Below are positions 1 through 7,013 of a DNA stretch of 64,000 nucleotides, one piece after another. Below the pieces are notes generated by a model. The model searched no databases and was not told the origin of the DNA. It worked only from the letters and a program-made list of their open reading frames with translations. Each line of letters starts with the position of its first letter. Position 1 is the first letter of the stretch. The translations under genes were made by a program, and so were the position numbers. The DNA is from Nonomuraea typhae (GTDB lineage Bacteria > Actinomycetota > Actinomycetes > Streptosporangiales > Streptosporangiaceae), in assembly GCF_009760925.1 (NCBI RefSeq), contig NZ_VRLV01000017.1, positions 1 through 64,000 on the forward strand, written 5' to 3'.

Positions 1-110
1 CCTGTGAGGGGGGTAAGGCTCCCGGTAGACGACCGGGTTGATAGGCCGGAGGTGGAAGCGCGGTAACGTGTGGAGCTGACCGGTACTAATAGGCCGAGGA
101 CTTGACCACA
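1..110 (+). rRNA. rrl: 23S ribosomal RNA, 3' end (partial)
   Basis: The window opens inside the last helices of 23S rRNA. The conserved stretch GCTGACCGGTACTAATAGG lies at about 74-92 and is followed by the terminal CCGAGGACTTGACC of actinobacterial 23S genes. The 5' part lies outside the window, and the exact 3' end near 110 is estimated by comparison with Streptomyces-type ends. The spacer to 5S (about 111-179) holds no tRNA. Confidence 0.95.
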
Positions 111-179
111 AAGCAGACTTTTTCAAGGTCGTTGCTCGCGTCCACTACGCAATTCTGAGACAACAAACGGTCTCAAGAT

Positions 180-298
180 GTTGCGGTGGTTATGGCGGGA
201 AGGAAACACCCGGTTACATTCCGAACCCGGAAGTTAAGCTTCTCTGCGCCGATGGTACTGCACTCGGGAGGGTGTGGGAGAGTAGGTCGCCGCCGCAC
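180..298 (+). rRNA. rrf: 5S ribosomal RNA
   Basis: A complete 5S gene of about 119 nt follows 23S after a spacer of about 70 nt. The invariant loop CCGAACCCGGAAGTTAAG is at about 221-238, GCGCCGATGGTACTGC at about 247-262, and the 5' (TTGCGGTGG) and 3' (CGCCGCAC) ends can pair. It is the last gene of the rRNA operon. Ends are accurate to a few bases. Confidence 0.95.
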
Positions 299-309
299 AA
301 ATATTGATC

Positions 310-344
310 AGAAAGGGCCATCCCGGCACGGGGTGGCCCTTTCT
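310..344 (+). terminator. rRNA operon terminator 1
   Basis: An 11-bp perfect stem, AGAAAGGGCCA (310-320) with TGGCCCTTTCT (334-344), has a loop that can itself pair (CCCG/CGGG). It lies 11 nt after 5S rRNA. The run of T is short, but stem strength and position make an rRNA operon terminator the natural reading. Confidence 0.85.
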
Positions 345-357
345 GCGTTACACGTGA

Positions 358-389
358 GGGGCTGTCCCGTGCCGGGACGGCCCCTTTTT
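358..389 (+). terminator. rRNA operon terminator 2
   Basis: A second strong hairpin lies just after the first. GGGGCTGTCCCG pairs with CGGGACGGCCCC (one G-T pair), and TTTTT follows at 385-389. Tandem terminators behind rRNA operons are common, and this is the better canonical intrinsic terminator of the two. Confidence 0.85.
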
Positions 390-397
390 GCGTTCAT

Positions 398-437
398 GGT
401 GAAGGGGGCGTCCCTCGAACCGAACGCCCCCTTCACC
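398..437 (-). terminator. Hairpin after the phosphodiester glycosidase gene
   Basis: GGTGAAGGGGGCGT (398-411) and ACGCCCCCTTCACC (424-437) form a 14-bp perfect stem 10 nt downstream of the minus-strand stop at 448. There is no T run on the minus strand, so it may be a Rho-assisted or mRNA-stabilising structure, a weak terminator, or a barrier between the two facing transcription units. Confidence 0.6.
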
Positions 438-447
438 AAAGGCCGGC

Positions 448-1923
448 CTACTTCTTGGGCAGCACCAGCAAGGCGTCCCCCACAGCCCGCTCATTGCCGT
501 CCGACGGCTTGTTGACCACCTTGTTCCCCACCACCATCGCCGTGGACCCGCCGCCATCCAGGTTGATCGCCTGAACGGCCCCGAGCCAGCGCATCAGCTC
601 CGCCGCCTCGACCATGTTGGCTCCGATGGTCTCCCCGGGCTTGCGCCCGTCCACGGTGGCGAGGATGAGGGAGCCGTTGCGGGTGGTTCCGACGAGGGTC
701 CGCGGGTGCCGGCGGAGGATCATGTTGACGGAGTCGTGCCCGTCCCGCTTGGCCATGACCTTCACGCGCCCGTTCCGGACGAGCCCGACGCCGCCGGCCA
801 CGACGTTGAGGTCGGGGGTGAGGGCGATCCGGCGGCCGGAGCGTACGTCGATCAGTTTGGTGTCCACCTGGACGGTCCCGGCCTCCAGGGCGTGCTCCTG
901 CAGCCAGGTGGCGGCGATGCCGGTGCCGTGCAGGACCCGGTGTCCGGCGGGAATGGCGGCGCCGGGGGTGCGCAGGGCGACGACCTTGCCGTTGGCGTCG
1001 AGGACGGCGTCGGCTCCCTCGACGGCGGGGGTCTTGGCGCCCCATTCCTCGGTGTACAGGACCAACTCGTCGACCGCGGCGGGGCGGTTGACGCCGTTGA
1101 CCGGCAGGCGCTGGCCGTCCTGGGAGCGGGCGGTGATGGTGGACTTGAGCTCGGTGATCGTCGCCTTGCGGCCTCTGAGGACGATCGCGGCGCGGCCGGC
1201 GACGGGTTCGCTGAGCAGCTTGCCGGCGACGACGGAGGCGCCGAGCGGGTCGCCGCGCAGGGCCTGGGGGGCGTGGATGTTGAAGAAGCCGCCGTTGATC
1301 GCGGCCAGGGCGCCGGCGGCCTTGGCCATGGCGGAGGTGGTCTCCCGCTTGGCGACGCTGGCGCCGAGGCTGGCGCCGTAGGAGCCGGCGAACTTCTTGG
1401 CGTCGATCATGAGGACGTTCATGTTCCACGGGCCGGTGGTCTCGACGCCGTCGTCGCCGAGGTAGTCCACTTTGGCCTTGATGCCGGCGTCCTTGAGGGC
1501 CTTGACGGTTTCTTCGGCCTTCTTCTTGTCCTGCAGCGACCACAGGCCGACCCGGACCATGAAGATCTCCTGGGCGGGGGAGTCGGCGACGCCGGGCCGG
1601 GTCATCTGCTGGACGCTGGGCGTCTGTCCGGCGGCTTCCACTTCGGCGGCTTTGGCGTCGGCGGTTTCCCGCTTGCCGTAGTCGCGTCCGCTGGGCATCA
1701 GGACGGTCACGGAATAGCCCTGAGTGGCGCTGCCCGCCCGGACGTTGTAGAGGTCAATGCCTTGGCCGACGGCTTTCTGCGTCTTCGTCGGTACGGCAGG
1801 CGTTCCCAGCGGGAACTTCGTCGAGGGAAACGTCGTCGTCAGCTCTCTGGCGGCGACGGGCATGGTGGTGGCCGTGATCGCCGTGGCGAGGGACAAGCCG
1901 GCGACGAGGGCACGTCGAGACAT
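448..1923 (-). CDS. Secreted SPOR-domain phosphodiester glycosidase family protein
   Basis: This 491-residue exported protein has a signal peptide (residues 1-25, MSRRALVAGL start, VAA near the cleavage site), a SPOR-like repeat at about 119-160 (FMVRVGLWSLQDKKKAEE), and a C-terminal NAGPA-type phosphodiester glycosidase domain. The domain is marked by AAINGGFFNI (about 207-216) and INLDGGGSTAMVV near the C-terminus. Family members cleave sugar phosphodiesters or act in exopolysaccharide metabolism, and SPOR domains bind denuded peptidoglycan, so a cell-envelope role is likely; the substrate is unknown. The start was set at the ATG with GGAG 8 nt upstream and a signal peptide directly after it. 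A longer in-frame extension to 2034 lacks both. The gene faces the rRNA operon. Confidence 0.85.
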   Translation of the reverse strand: MSRRALVAGLSLATAITATTMPVAARELTTTFPSTKFPLGTPAVPTKTQKAVGQGIDLYNVRAGSATQGYSVTVLMPSGRDYGKRETADAKAAEVEAAGQTPSVQQMTRPGVADSPAQEIFMVRVGLWSLQDKKKAEETVKALKDAGIKAKVDYLGDDGVETTGPWNMNVLMIDAKKFAGSYGASLGASVAKRETTSAMAKAAGALAAINGGFFNIHAPQALRGDPLGASVVAGKLLSEPVAGRAAIVLRGRKATITELKSTITARSQDGQRLPVNGVNRPAAVDELVLYTEEWGAKTPAVEGADAVLDANGKVVALRTPGAAIPAGHRVLHGTGIAATWLQEHALEAGTVQVDTKLIDVRSGRRIALTPDLNVVAGGVGLVRNGRVKVMAKRDGHDSVNMILRRHPRTLVGTTRNGSLILATVDGRKPGETIGANMVEAAELMRWLGAVQAINLDGGGSTAMVVGNKVVNKPSDGNERAVGDALLVLPKK

Positions 1924-2173
1924 CAAGAGTTCTCCAGGGTGCTGATAACAATCCGGACTATCTTGGCGACCCTGACCTGACGGCGTGGGTGGAACACGCC
2001 CGTGGTTACGAGATTGACACCCGGAAACCCGCAAAAGACACCAGGTCTCCGGATGACGGAATGGTCAAAATGGGGGAGTGCAGCGGATTCGGCTGCGGCA
2101 CACCGCCTACCAGCGTTACCTTTCGGTAGGCCGCATTTCGAGCGGCACGAACTTTCCCCGAGAGGCAGCCGTT

Positions 2174-2323
2174 ATGGGGCTGAGCATCCTCCTTGTGATC
2201 ATCGCTAGCGTCGTCCTGGGATTCATCCTCGGGGCGTTCGTGGCACGACCGCGTCGGTGGGATCTGTACGTCTGCGCAGATGACACGATTCATGCTGATA
2301 TGTCGCACGATCACCGTAGGTAG
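2174..2323 (+). CDS. Small single-pass membrane protein, unknown
   Basis: A 49-residue ORF starts with a hydrophobic segment (LSILLVIIASVVLGFILGAF, residues 3-22) followed by a short polar tail. An AGAGG element about 8 nt upstream of the ATG could serve as a ribosome binding site. Small one-helix proteins of this kind are common in actinomycetes and have no assigned role. The ORF ends 9 nt before a large inverted repeat. It could be chance, since no homology can be judged from the sequence alone. Confidence 0.45.
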   Translation: MGLSILLVIIASVVLGFILGAFVARPRRWDLYVCADDTIHADMSHDHRR

Positions 2324-2332
2324 CCATGAGCC

Positions 2333-2374
2333 GGCGCAAGCCGTACGGAATCTGGGTCCTGTACGGCTTGCGCC
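2333..2374 (+). repeat. 14-bp perfect inverted repeat upstream of the trpS leader
   Basis: GGCGCAAGCCGTAC (2333-2346) and GTACGGCTTGCGCC (2361-2374) are perfect inverted copies separated by 14 nt. The structure sits between the small ORF and the -10 box of the trpS leader. It could terminate upstream transcription (no T run follows) or be a protein-binding site over the promoter. Confidence 0.6.
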
Positions 2375-2375
2375 T

Positions 2376-2381
2376 TACAAT
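2376..2381 (+). promoter_or_regulatory. -10 box of trpS leader transcript
   Basis: TACAAT lies 6 nt upstream of the leader-peptide ATG (2388), the spacing expected if transcription starts at or next to that ATG. The leader peptide would then be translated from a leaderless 5' end. No convincing -35 hexamer is visible. Confidence 0.55.
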
Positions 2382-2387
2382 GAGTCC

Positions 2388-2432
2388 ATGACACGGATCA
2401 GCATGTGGTGGCGGCCGACAGACGGCCGCTGA
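2388..2432 (+). CDS. trpS attenuator leader peptide (MTRISMWWRPTDGR)
   Basis: A 14-codon ORF encodes two adjacent Trp codons (TGG TGG, 2406-2411) and ends at TGA 2430-2432, upstream of a terminator and of the tryptophanyl-tRNA synthetase gene. It is the sensor of a ribosome-mediated attenuator: shortage of charged tRNA-Trp stalls the ribosome on the tandem Trp codons. The same design is known from Streptomyces trp leaders and from the auxiliary, indolmycin-resistant trpRS1 gene of Streptomyces coelicolor. The peptide itself probably has no other role. Confidence 0.9.
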   Translation: MTRISMWWRPTDGR

Positions 2433-2470
2433 TATCCGCATGCGAGAGAGGCCGTCCTCGGACGGCCTTT
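2411..2470 (+). promoter_or_regulatory. Transcription attenuator (1:2 pause, 2:3 antiterminator, 3:4 terminator)
   Basis: Segment 1 GCGGCCG (2411-2417) pairs with segment 2 CGGCCGC (2423-2429). Segment 3 GGCCGTC (2450-2456) pairs with segment 4 GACGGCC (2461-2467), followed by TTT, to make the terminator. Segment 2 also contains GACGGCC (2421-2427), identical to segment 4, so it can pair with segment 3 instead and form the antiterminator. A ribosome stalled on the Trp codons masks segment 1, frees segment 2 and lets transcription reach trpS. All elements are present in the right order and spacing. Confidence 0.9.
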
Positions 2471-2504
2471 CGTGGTGTCTGGGGACGTTCGGGAAGGACC
2501 CAGA

Positions 2505-3467
2505 ATGAACCACGTCGTGCTCACCGGCGACCGGCCGACCGGCCCGCTCCATCTCGGCCACTACTTCGGCTCGCTCGCCAACCGCGTGGAGTTGCAGCAC
2601 GTGCATCCGATGTACGTGCTGGTCGCCGACTACCAGGTGATCACCGATCGCGATCTGCCCGGGGAGATCCAGCGCAACATCACCGAGCTGCTCCTCGACT
2701 ACCTGGCGATCGGGCTGGACCCGGCCAAGGTGACGATCTTCCAGCACAGTTCTATTCCTGAGCTCAACCAGTTGCTGCTGCCGTTCCTGAGCCTGGTGTC
2801 GATGGCCGAGCTGCAGCGCAATCCAACCGTCAAGGACGAGATCCTGCACAGTTCGCAAAGCGCGGTGAGCGGGCTGATGCTCACGTATCCGGTGCACCAG
2901 GCGGCCGACATCCTGTTCTGCAAGGGCACGCTGGTGCCGGTCGGCAAGGACCAGTTGCCCCACGTCGAGGTGACCCGGCTGGTGGCCCGGCGGTTCAACG
3001 AACGGTATGGCCGGGTCTTCCCGGTGCCGGAGGCGATGATGGGCGCCCAGCCGCAGCTGAGAGGGCTGGACGGCGGGAAGATGAGCAAGAGCCGGGGCAA
3101 CTCCATCCCCCTGAAGGCCGCCGAGGACGAGACGGCCGCGCTCATCCGCCGTGCCGTGACCGACGCCGATCGCCGCATCACGTTCGACGAGGAGGCGCGG
3201 CCCGGGGTGGCGGGCCTGCTCGCGCTGGCCGGGCTCTGCCTGGGCCGCCCGCCGTACGAGATCGCCGAGAAGATCGGGGACGGCGGGGCGGCGCGGCTGA
3301 AGGCGGTGACCACGGACGCGGTCAACGACTTTCTCCGGCCGATCAGGGCGCGCCGGGCGGAGCTGGACGAGGCGGACGCCCGCGCGGTGTTGCGCGCGGG
3401 GAACGCTCGGGCGCGGGAGCGGGCGGTGCAGACCCTTGACGAGGTACGGCGGGCGATGGGGTTCTAG
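2505..3467 (+). CDS. trpS: Tryptophanyl-tRNA synthetase (attenuator-controlled)
   Basis: This 320-residue class I aminoacyl-tRNA synthetase charges tRNA-Trp. The HIGH-type signature is PLHLGHY (residues 14-20) and the KMSKS loop is GKMSKSRGNS (191-200). Its length is normal for bacterial TrpRS. The start is the ATG with GGAAGGA about 6 nt upstream; an in-frame GTG/ATG further 5' would overlap the terminator. Control by tRNA-Trp-sensing attenuation resembles Streptomyces trpRS1, an inducible second TrpRS that confers indolmycin resistance. Whether this genome has another TrpRS cannot be seen here. The stop codon overlaps that of the convergent methyltransferase in the shared CTAG. Confidence 0.95.
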   Translation: MNHVVLTGDRPTGPLHLGHYFGSLANRVELQHVHPMYVLVADYQVITDRDLPGEIQRNITELLLDYLAIGLDPAKVTIFQHSSIPELNQLLLPFLSLVSMAELQRNPTVKDEILHSSQSAVSGLMLTYPVHQAADILFCKGTLVPVGKDQLPHVEVTRLVARRFNERYGRVFPVPEAMMGAQPQLRGLDGGKMSKSRGNSIPLKAAEDETAALIRRAVTDADRRITFDEEARPGVAGLLALAGLCLGRPPYEIAEKIGDGGAARLKAVTTDAVNDFLRPIRARRAELDEADARAVLRAGNARARERAVQTLDEVRRAMGF

Positions 3468-4489
3468 ACCCGTTTGGTGGCGATGGCCAGTTCGGTGGCG
3501 GGGGAGCGAAGGGGGCGGCGGTGCCGTGGGCGGGAGAAACCGGCGGTCACCAGGAGCTTCTTCACCTCGGAGAACGTGCGAATGCGCCCGCTGAGCGCGA
3601 TCAGATAGTTGAGGTCGAGGAGGTCCATCAGGGTACGGCTGGCCCGGCCCGGGGCGGGGCCGCGGAACTGGTCGCCGATGACCACGACGCCGCCCGGGCG
3701 CAGGGCGGCGGACACGCGGGCCAGCAGCAGGGCGGCCTCGGCGTCGGTGAGGCCGTGGAGGATGTTGAACATCAGGACCACGTCGTAGCCGGTGCCGAGG
3801 TCGTCATCGAGGAAGGAGCCCGCCCGCAGGGTGATGCGCGGGTGGGCCTCGGCCGAGGCGAGGGCCTGGGGCAGGTCGAGGACGGTCGCGGACAGGCCGG
3901 GGTGGCGGGTCAGCAGGGTCCGGCTGTGGACGGCGTGGCCACCACCGAGGTCGAGCACCTGCTCGGCCCCTCGGGGGACCGGAATCGCGGCGGCCGCCGC
4001 CGGAGCCTGGTGGCGGGCCAGGGCGGCGGTCCATGCCTGGAAGGACCGGGACAGCTCGGGGTCGGCTTCGGTGGCGGCGTAGAAGGGGACGGCCGGTTTG
4101 CCGTCGCGGACGGTGGTCGCGAGGTCGGTCCAGTAGGTGGCGGCGTTGCGCGCCCAGAATTCCAGCCCCTCGGTCAGGCAGGCGGGGGCGCCGGTGACCA
4201 GCCAGGCACGCGAGGGGCGGGTCAGCCGGTAGCGTCCGCGGCGTTCGCGCACGTATCCGAGACCGGCCAGAGCGCGCATGAGGGCGGCGGTGCCGCGGGG
4301 GTCGAGGCCGAGGGTGGTGGACAGGTGCGCGGCGGTCTGGGGGCGGGCGGCGAGCGCATCGAAGATCCCGAGGCGGGCGCCGGCGATCAGGGCGTGGAAG
4401 CCGAGCACACCGAAGTAGTCGGCGAGCATGGGCGGCACAACCGAGAGCCGGAAGGCCGCGGCCTCCAACGGATTGGGAAATAGCGGCAC
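3464..4489 (-). CDS. SAM-dependent O-methyltransferase (winged-helix dimerisation type)
   Basis: The 341-residue product has the two-part build of small-molecule O-methyltransferases. An N-terminal winged-helix dimerisation domain (about 20-100, GIFDALAARPQTAAHL) is followed by a Rossmann domain with VLDLGGGHAV (178-187) as the SAM-binding loop and DVVLMFNILHGL as a motif-II-like strand. Relatives methylate polyketides, phenazines or aromatic acids; the substrate is unknown and no biosynthetic cluster surrounds it. The GTG start lies 7 nt after TACCGT (minus strand, 4502-4497), which suggests a leaderless mRNA. The stop shares CTAG with trpS. Confidence 0.85.
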   Translation of the reverse strand: MPLFPNPLEAAAFRLSVVPPMLADYFGVLGFHALIAGARLGIFDALAARPQTAAHLSTTLGLDPRGTAALMRALAGLGYVRERRGRYRLTRPSRAWLVTGAPACLTEGLEFWARNAATYWTDLATTVRDGKPAVPFYAATEADPELSRSFQAWTAALARHQAPAAAAAIPVPRGAEQVLDLGGGHAVHSRTLLTRHPGLSATVLDLPQALASAEAHPRITLRAGSFLDDDLGTGYDVVLMFNILHGLTDAEAALLLARVSAALRPGGVVVIGDQFRGPAPGRASRTLMDLLDLNYLIALSGRIRTFSEVKKLLVTAGFSRPRHRRPLRSPATELAIATKRV

Positions 4490-4544
4490 ATATCGAACGG
4501 TAGGCGGAGGGGGTCGGCCCAGTACACCTCGCCCCCCCGGCCAA

Positions 4545-4919
4545 GGAGACCGGACAAGCAGGTGACCGGGAAGGAAGTGGCCGGGGGAAGGAACCGGCCG
4601 GGGAGGGGGTGACCGGGAAACCCGTGACCCGGGGAACGCGCGGCCGGGAGGGCAGGTGGCCGGAGGGGGACCGGGAAAGGCGTTAGCCGGGCAACAGCTG
4701 GCCGGGAGGGCAGGTGGCCGGAGGGGGACCGGGAAAGGCGTTAGCCGGGGAACAGGTGGCCGGTAGGTGGGTGGCCGGAGGGGGAGGTGACGGGAACGCG
4801 TGACCGGGTGGGCGGCTGGAATAGGAGGTGGCCCGGGGGAATGCTTGGCTGGGACATGGGTGGTCAGGATGGAAGCGGGCGGGTGGCCGGGGGAGGGGTG
4901 GCGGGTGGTGATGGGTGGG
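4545..4919. repeat. Non-coding G-rich region with 58-bp tandem repeat
   Basis: About 430 bp between the methyltransferase start and the cupin gene hold no credible gene. The plus strand is made of degenerate GGCCGG(G)A-type words. Within it, 4642-4699 and 4700-4757 are near-identical 58-bp tandem copies (differences at only two or three positions), and a diverged partial third copy runs from 4758. Many GGG/GGGG runs make the plus strand G-quadruplex-prone. Confidence 0.75.
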
Positions 4920-5294
4920 TCAGCGGGATTGGTATACCTTGCGGAGGGTTTCGTGGACGATCCACGTCGTCTTGGCCCCCTCGGCCAGCAAGGCCACGTC
5001 GCCCGGCCCCACCTCGATGGTCGTGCCGCCCTCGACGGCGATCGTGGCCCGGCCGGACAGCACGACGAAGAGCTCGTCGGCCTCGATGTCGGTGACCACC
5101 CCCGGGGTGATCTCCCAGATGCCGCGGCCGTTGCCGAGGTCCATGGAGGAGGTCGCCGGATCGCCGGCGACGATCTGGGCGGGGTCGAGTTCGTCGGGCG
5201 TCAGTCGTACCTCGTGGACGGGGACGGCGAACGCGCCCGCGGTGGCGAGCATCGGGGCCAGGGCGGCGGGTTCGGGCACGAAGAGGTCAGGCAT
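4920..5294 (-). CDS. Cupin-domain protein
   Basis: The 124-residue protein is a single small cupin barrel of the DUF861/ureidoglycine-aminohydrolase-like group. A tryptophan-containing strand (GRGIWEITPGVVTDIEADELFVVLSGRATI) is followed by GPGDVALLAEG and a C-terminal WIVHETLRKVY. The usual metal-binding histidines of classic cupins are largely replaced, as is typical of this subgroup, so it may act as a sensor or sugar-acid/nitrogen-metabolism accessory. It lies 24 nt behind the PucR gene on the same strand and is probably co-transcribed with it. Substrate unknown. Confidence 0.75.
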   Translation of the reverse strand: MPDLFVPEPAALAPMLATAGAFAVPVHEVRLTPDELDPAQIVAGDPATSSMDLGNGRGIWEITPGVVTDIEADELFVVLSGRATIAVEGGTTIEVGPGDVALLAEGAKTTWIVHETLRKVYQSR

Positions 5295-5318
5295 GAACGT
5301 CCTTGGTCCGTTGGTGCT

Positions 5319-6935
5319 TCAGCGATTCTCGCGACGGAACGACTCGAGCGCCAGCAACGCCACGTGCAGTGACAGGCAGGACTCGACATCGTCGAGGTCG
5401 GTGTCGAGGATGCGTTCCAGGCGGCGTAGCCGGTCGTAGAAGGCGGGCCTGGACAGGTGGGCCTTCTGGGCGGCGACCGCCTTGTTGCGGCCGGCGTCGA
5501 GGTAGATGCGCAGGATGCGGGTGAGGTCGCCGCCGCGCTGGGCGTCGTGGGCGAGGAGCGCGCCGAGTTCGCGTTCGGCGAAGGTCTGCATTCTGGCGTC
5601 GTCGCGCAGCAGGTGGAGGAGGCCGCGCAGGCGCAGGTCGGGCAGGCGGTAGTAGGCGCGGCCGTCGGGGCGGCGCACGGCCACGTCGGCGACCTGCTCG
5701 GCCTCCAGGAAGCTGCGCCGCACGTCGCGGATCGACTCGACCATCGACCCGGCGGCCAGCACGAACGCGCTGCCGGACTTCCACAGCATGCGCAGCCGGT
5801 CGGCCAGCGTGGTCAGGGCGGGTTCGGCGTGGGTGCGCGGGGGCAGGGGCAGCAGGACGCCGACGCGGTCCTGGTCGAGCGCGCCGACGAGGGCGGGCAG
5901 GCGGGCGTCGCGGCAGGCGGCGGCGGTGGCCTCGGCCAGTTCGCCGAGCAGGGCCTGGCCGTCGAGTGCCTGCTCGATCGGGTCGGTGGGCCTGATGACG
6001 ACGCAGATGAGTTTGCGGCCGGTCAGCGGCACGCCGACGGCGCGGGCGCGGGCGGCGGCCTCGTCGGGGTCGGCGTAGGCGTGGGTGAGGATGCCGGTGA
6101 TGATCGTGCCGTGCGCCTGGCGTTCCAGCGACTCCTGGTGGCGTTCGAGCAGGCGGCCCAGGGCGAGGGTGGTGGCGGCGCGTTCGGCCAGGACCATGTC
6201 CCGCGGGCTCGGCGGCACGTCGCAGAGCAGGATGAGCCGGCCCCAGTCCTGGCCGCGGGCGCCGACGGTGGTGACGAGCCAGCCGGAGGCGGGGTCGTAG
6301 GCGGTGCGCTCGGCCGGGGCCACGCCGCGTGACCTGGTCTCCCAGCCGGCCAGCAGCGCGCCGATGTCGCGTCCGGCCGACTCGCAGGCGAGCACCTGGT
6401 GGGCGAGGTTCTCCAGCAGCACGGGACGGTTGGACAGCCGGGCGACCTGGGCGAGGACGTCGGCCGGTGAGGCGCCCTCGACGGACAGCTCGGTGAACAC
6501 CTCGTGTAGTTGCTCGGAGGCGCGCAGCTCTTCGAGCTGGATGTCGATGATGCGGGCGTGCACCGATTCGGTGATCTGCACGAACGGGGTCTCGCGGGCC
6601 AGCACGATCACCGGCAGCCCATGTTCCTCGGCGGATTTGACCACCGCGCGGGGCAGTTCGCGCACGAAGCGGCGGCCGAGCTCCACGATCAGTCCCGACG
6701 CGCCGACCTGGGCCAGGTCGGCGATGTAGTCGGCCAGCTTCTCGGGGTCGTCGGGCAGGGCGACGCCGGTGGTGAGGACGAGTTCGCCGCCGCGCAGGAG
6801 GTGCGCGATGTCCGCGATCTCGCCGACGTGCACCCACCGCACCTTGGTGTCGAGCCGATCGGCTCCGGCGACCACGCGCGGGTTCCCCCGGCGCACGGTC
6901 TCCAGAGCCAGGACATCGGCGATAGTGGGCAGCAC
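5319..6935 (-). CDS. PucR family transcriptional regulator
   Basis: The 538-residue regulator has an N-terminal PucR ligand domain (about 5-125, with ADIAHLLRGGELVLTTG), a central CdaR GGDEF-like region, and a C-terminal PucR-type helix-turn-helix (AHLSRPAFYDRLRRLERIL near 490-515). PucR proteins sense purine, GABA, proline or related nitrogen-metabolism effectors. The GTG start lies exactly 6 nt after a TAGGCT -10 box (minus strand 6947-6942), which supports a leaderless transcript and this start. Likely targets are itself, the downstream cupin and perhaps the upstream acyl-CoA synthetase unit. Confidence 0.88.
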   Translation of the reverse strand: MLPTIADVLALETVRRGNPRVVAGADRLDTKVRWVHVGEIADIAHLLRGGELVLTTGVALPDDPEKLADYIADLAQVGASGLIVELGRRFVRELPRAVVKSAEEHGLPVIVLARETPFVQITESVHARIIDIQLEELRASEQLHEVFTELSVEGASPADVLAQVARLSNRPVLLENLAHQVLACESAGRDIGALLAGWETRSRGVAPAERTAYDPASGWLVTTVGARGQDWGRLILLCDVPPSPRDMVLAERAATTLALGRLLERHQESLERQAHGTIITGILTHAYADPDEAAARARAVGVPLTGRKLICVVIRPTDPIEQALDGQALLGELAEATAAACRDARLPALVGALDQDRVGVLLPLPPRTHAEPALTTLADRLRMLWKSGSAFVLAAGSMVESIRDVRRSFLEAEQVADVAVRRPDGRAYYRLPDLRLRGLLHLLRDDARMQTFAERELGALLAHDAQRGGDLTRILRIYLDAGRNKAVAAQKAHLSRPAFYDRLRRLERILDTDLDDVESCLSLHVALLALESFRRENR

Positions 6936-6941
6936 GGGCAG

Positions 6942-6947
6942 AGCCTA
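6942..6947 (-). promoter_or_regulatory. -10 box of pucR-cupin operon
   Basis: TAGGCT on the minus strand lies 6 nt before the GTG start at 6935. The 78-bp upstream gap (6936-7013) is unusually AT-rich for this genome and carries ACATTATGT (a 9-bp dyad) as a candidate operator. Confidence 0.5.
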
Positions 6948-7013
6948 TCCAATCATCTTGTAATTATGGCCACCTAGCCCTTTACATTATGTTATCTCCA
7001 CTATGTCGGTTTT

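Noticed and set aside
186..515. Open reading frame across the 5S rRNA and terminators
   Set aside because: It lies in the 5S gene and rRNA terminator hairpins; there is no ribosome binding site and no protein-like composition.
706..1980. 424-codon open frame opposite the phosphodiester glycosidase gene
   Set aside because: It is antisense to a clear secreted enzyme. The Gly/Val/Asp-rich composition is the usual shadow of GC-rich codon usage.
3464..4489. Part of an indolmycin-like biosynthetic cluster with trpS as self-resistance
   Set aside because: The methyltransferase next to an inducible TrpRS is suggestive, but no other biosynthetic genes are present, so a cluster cannot be supported.
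4642..4800. CRISPR-like array
   Set aside because: The 58-bp units are whole tandem copies with no constant-repeat/variable-spacer pattern, and there are no cas genes.
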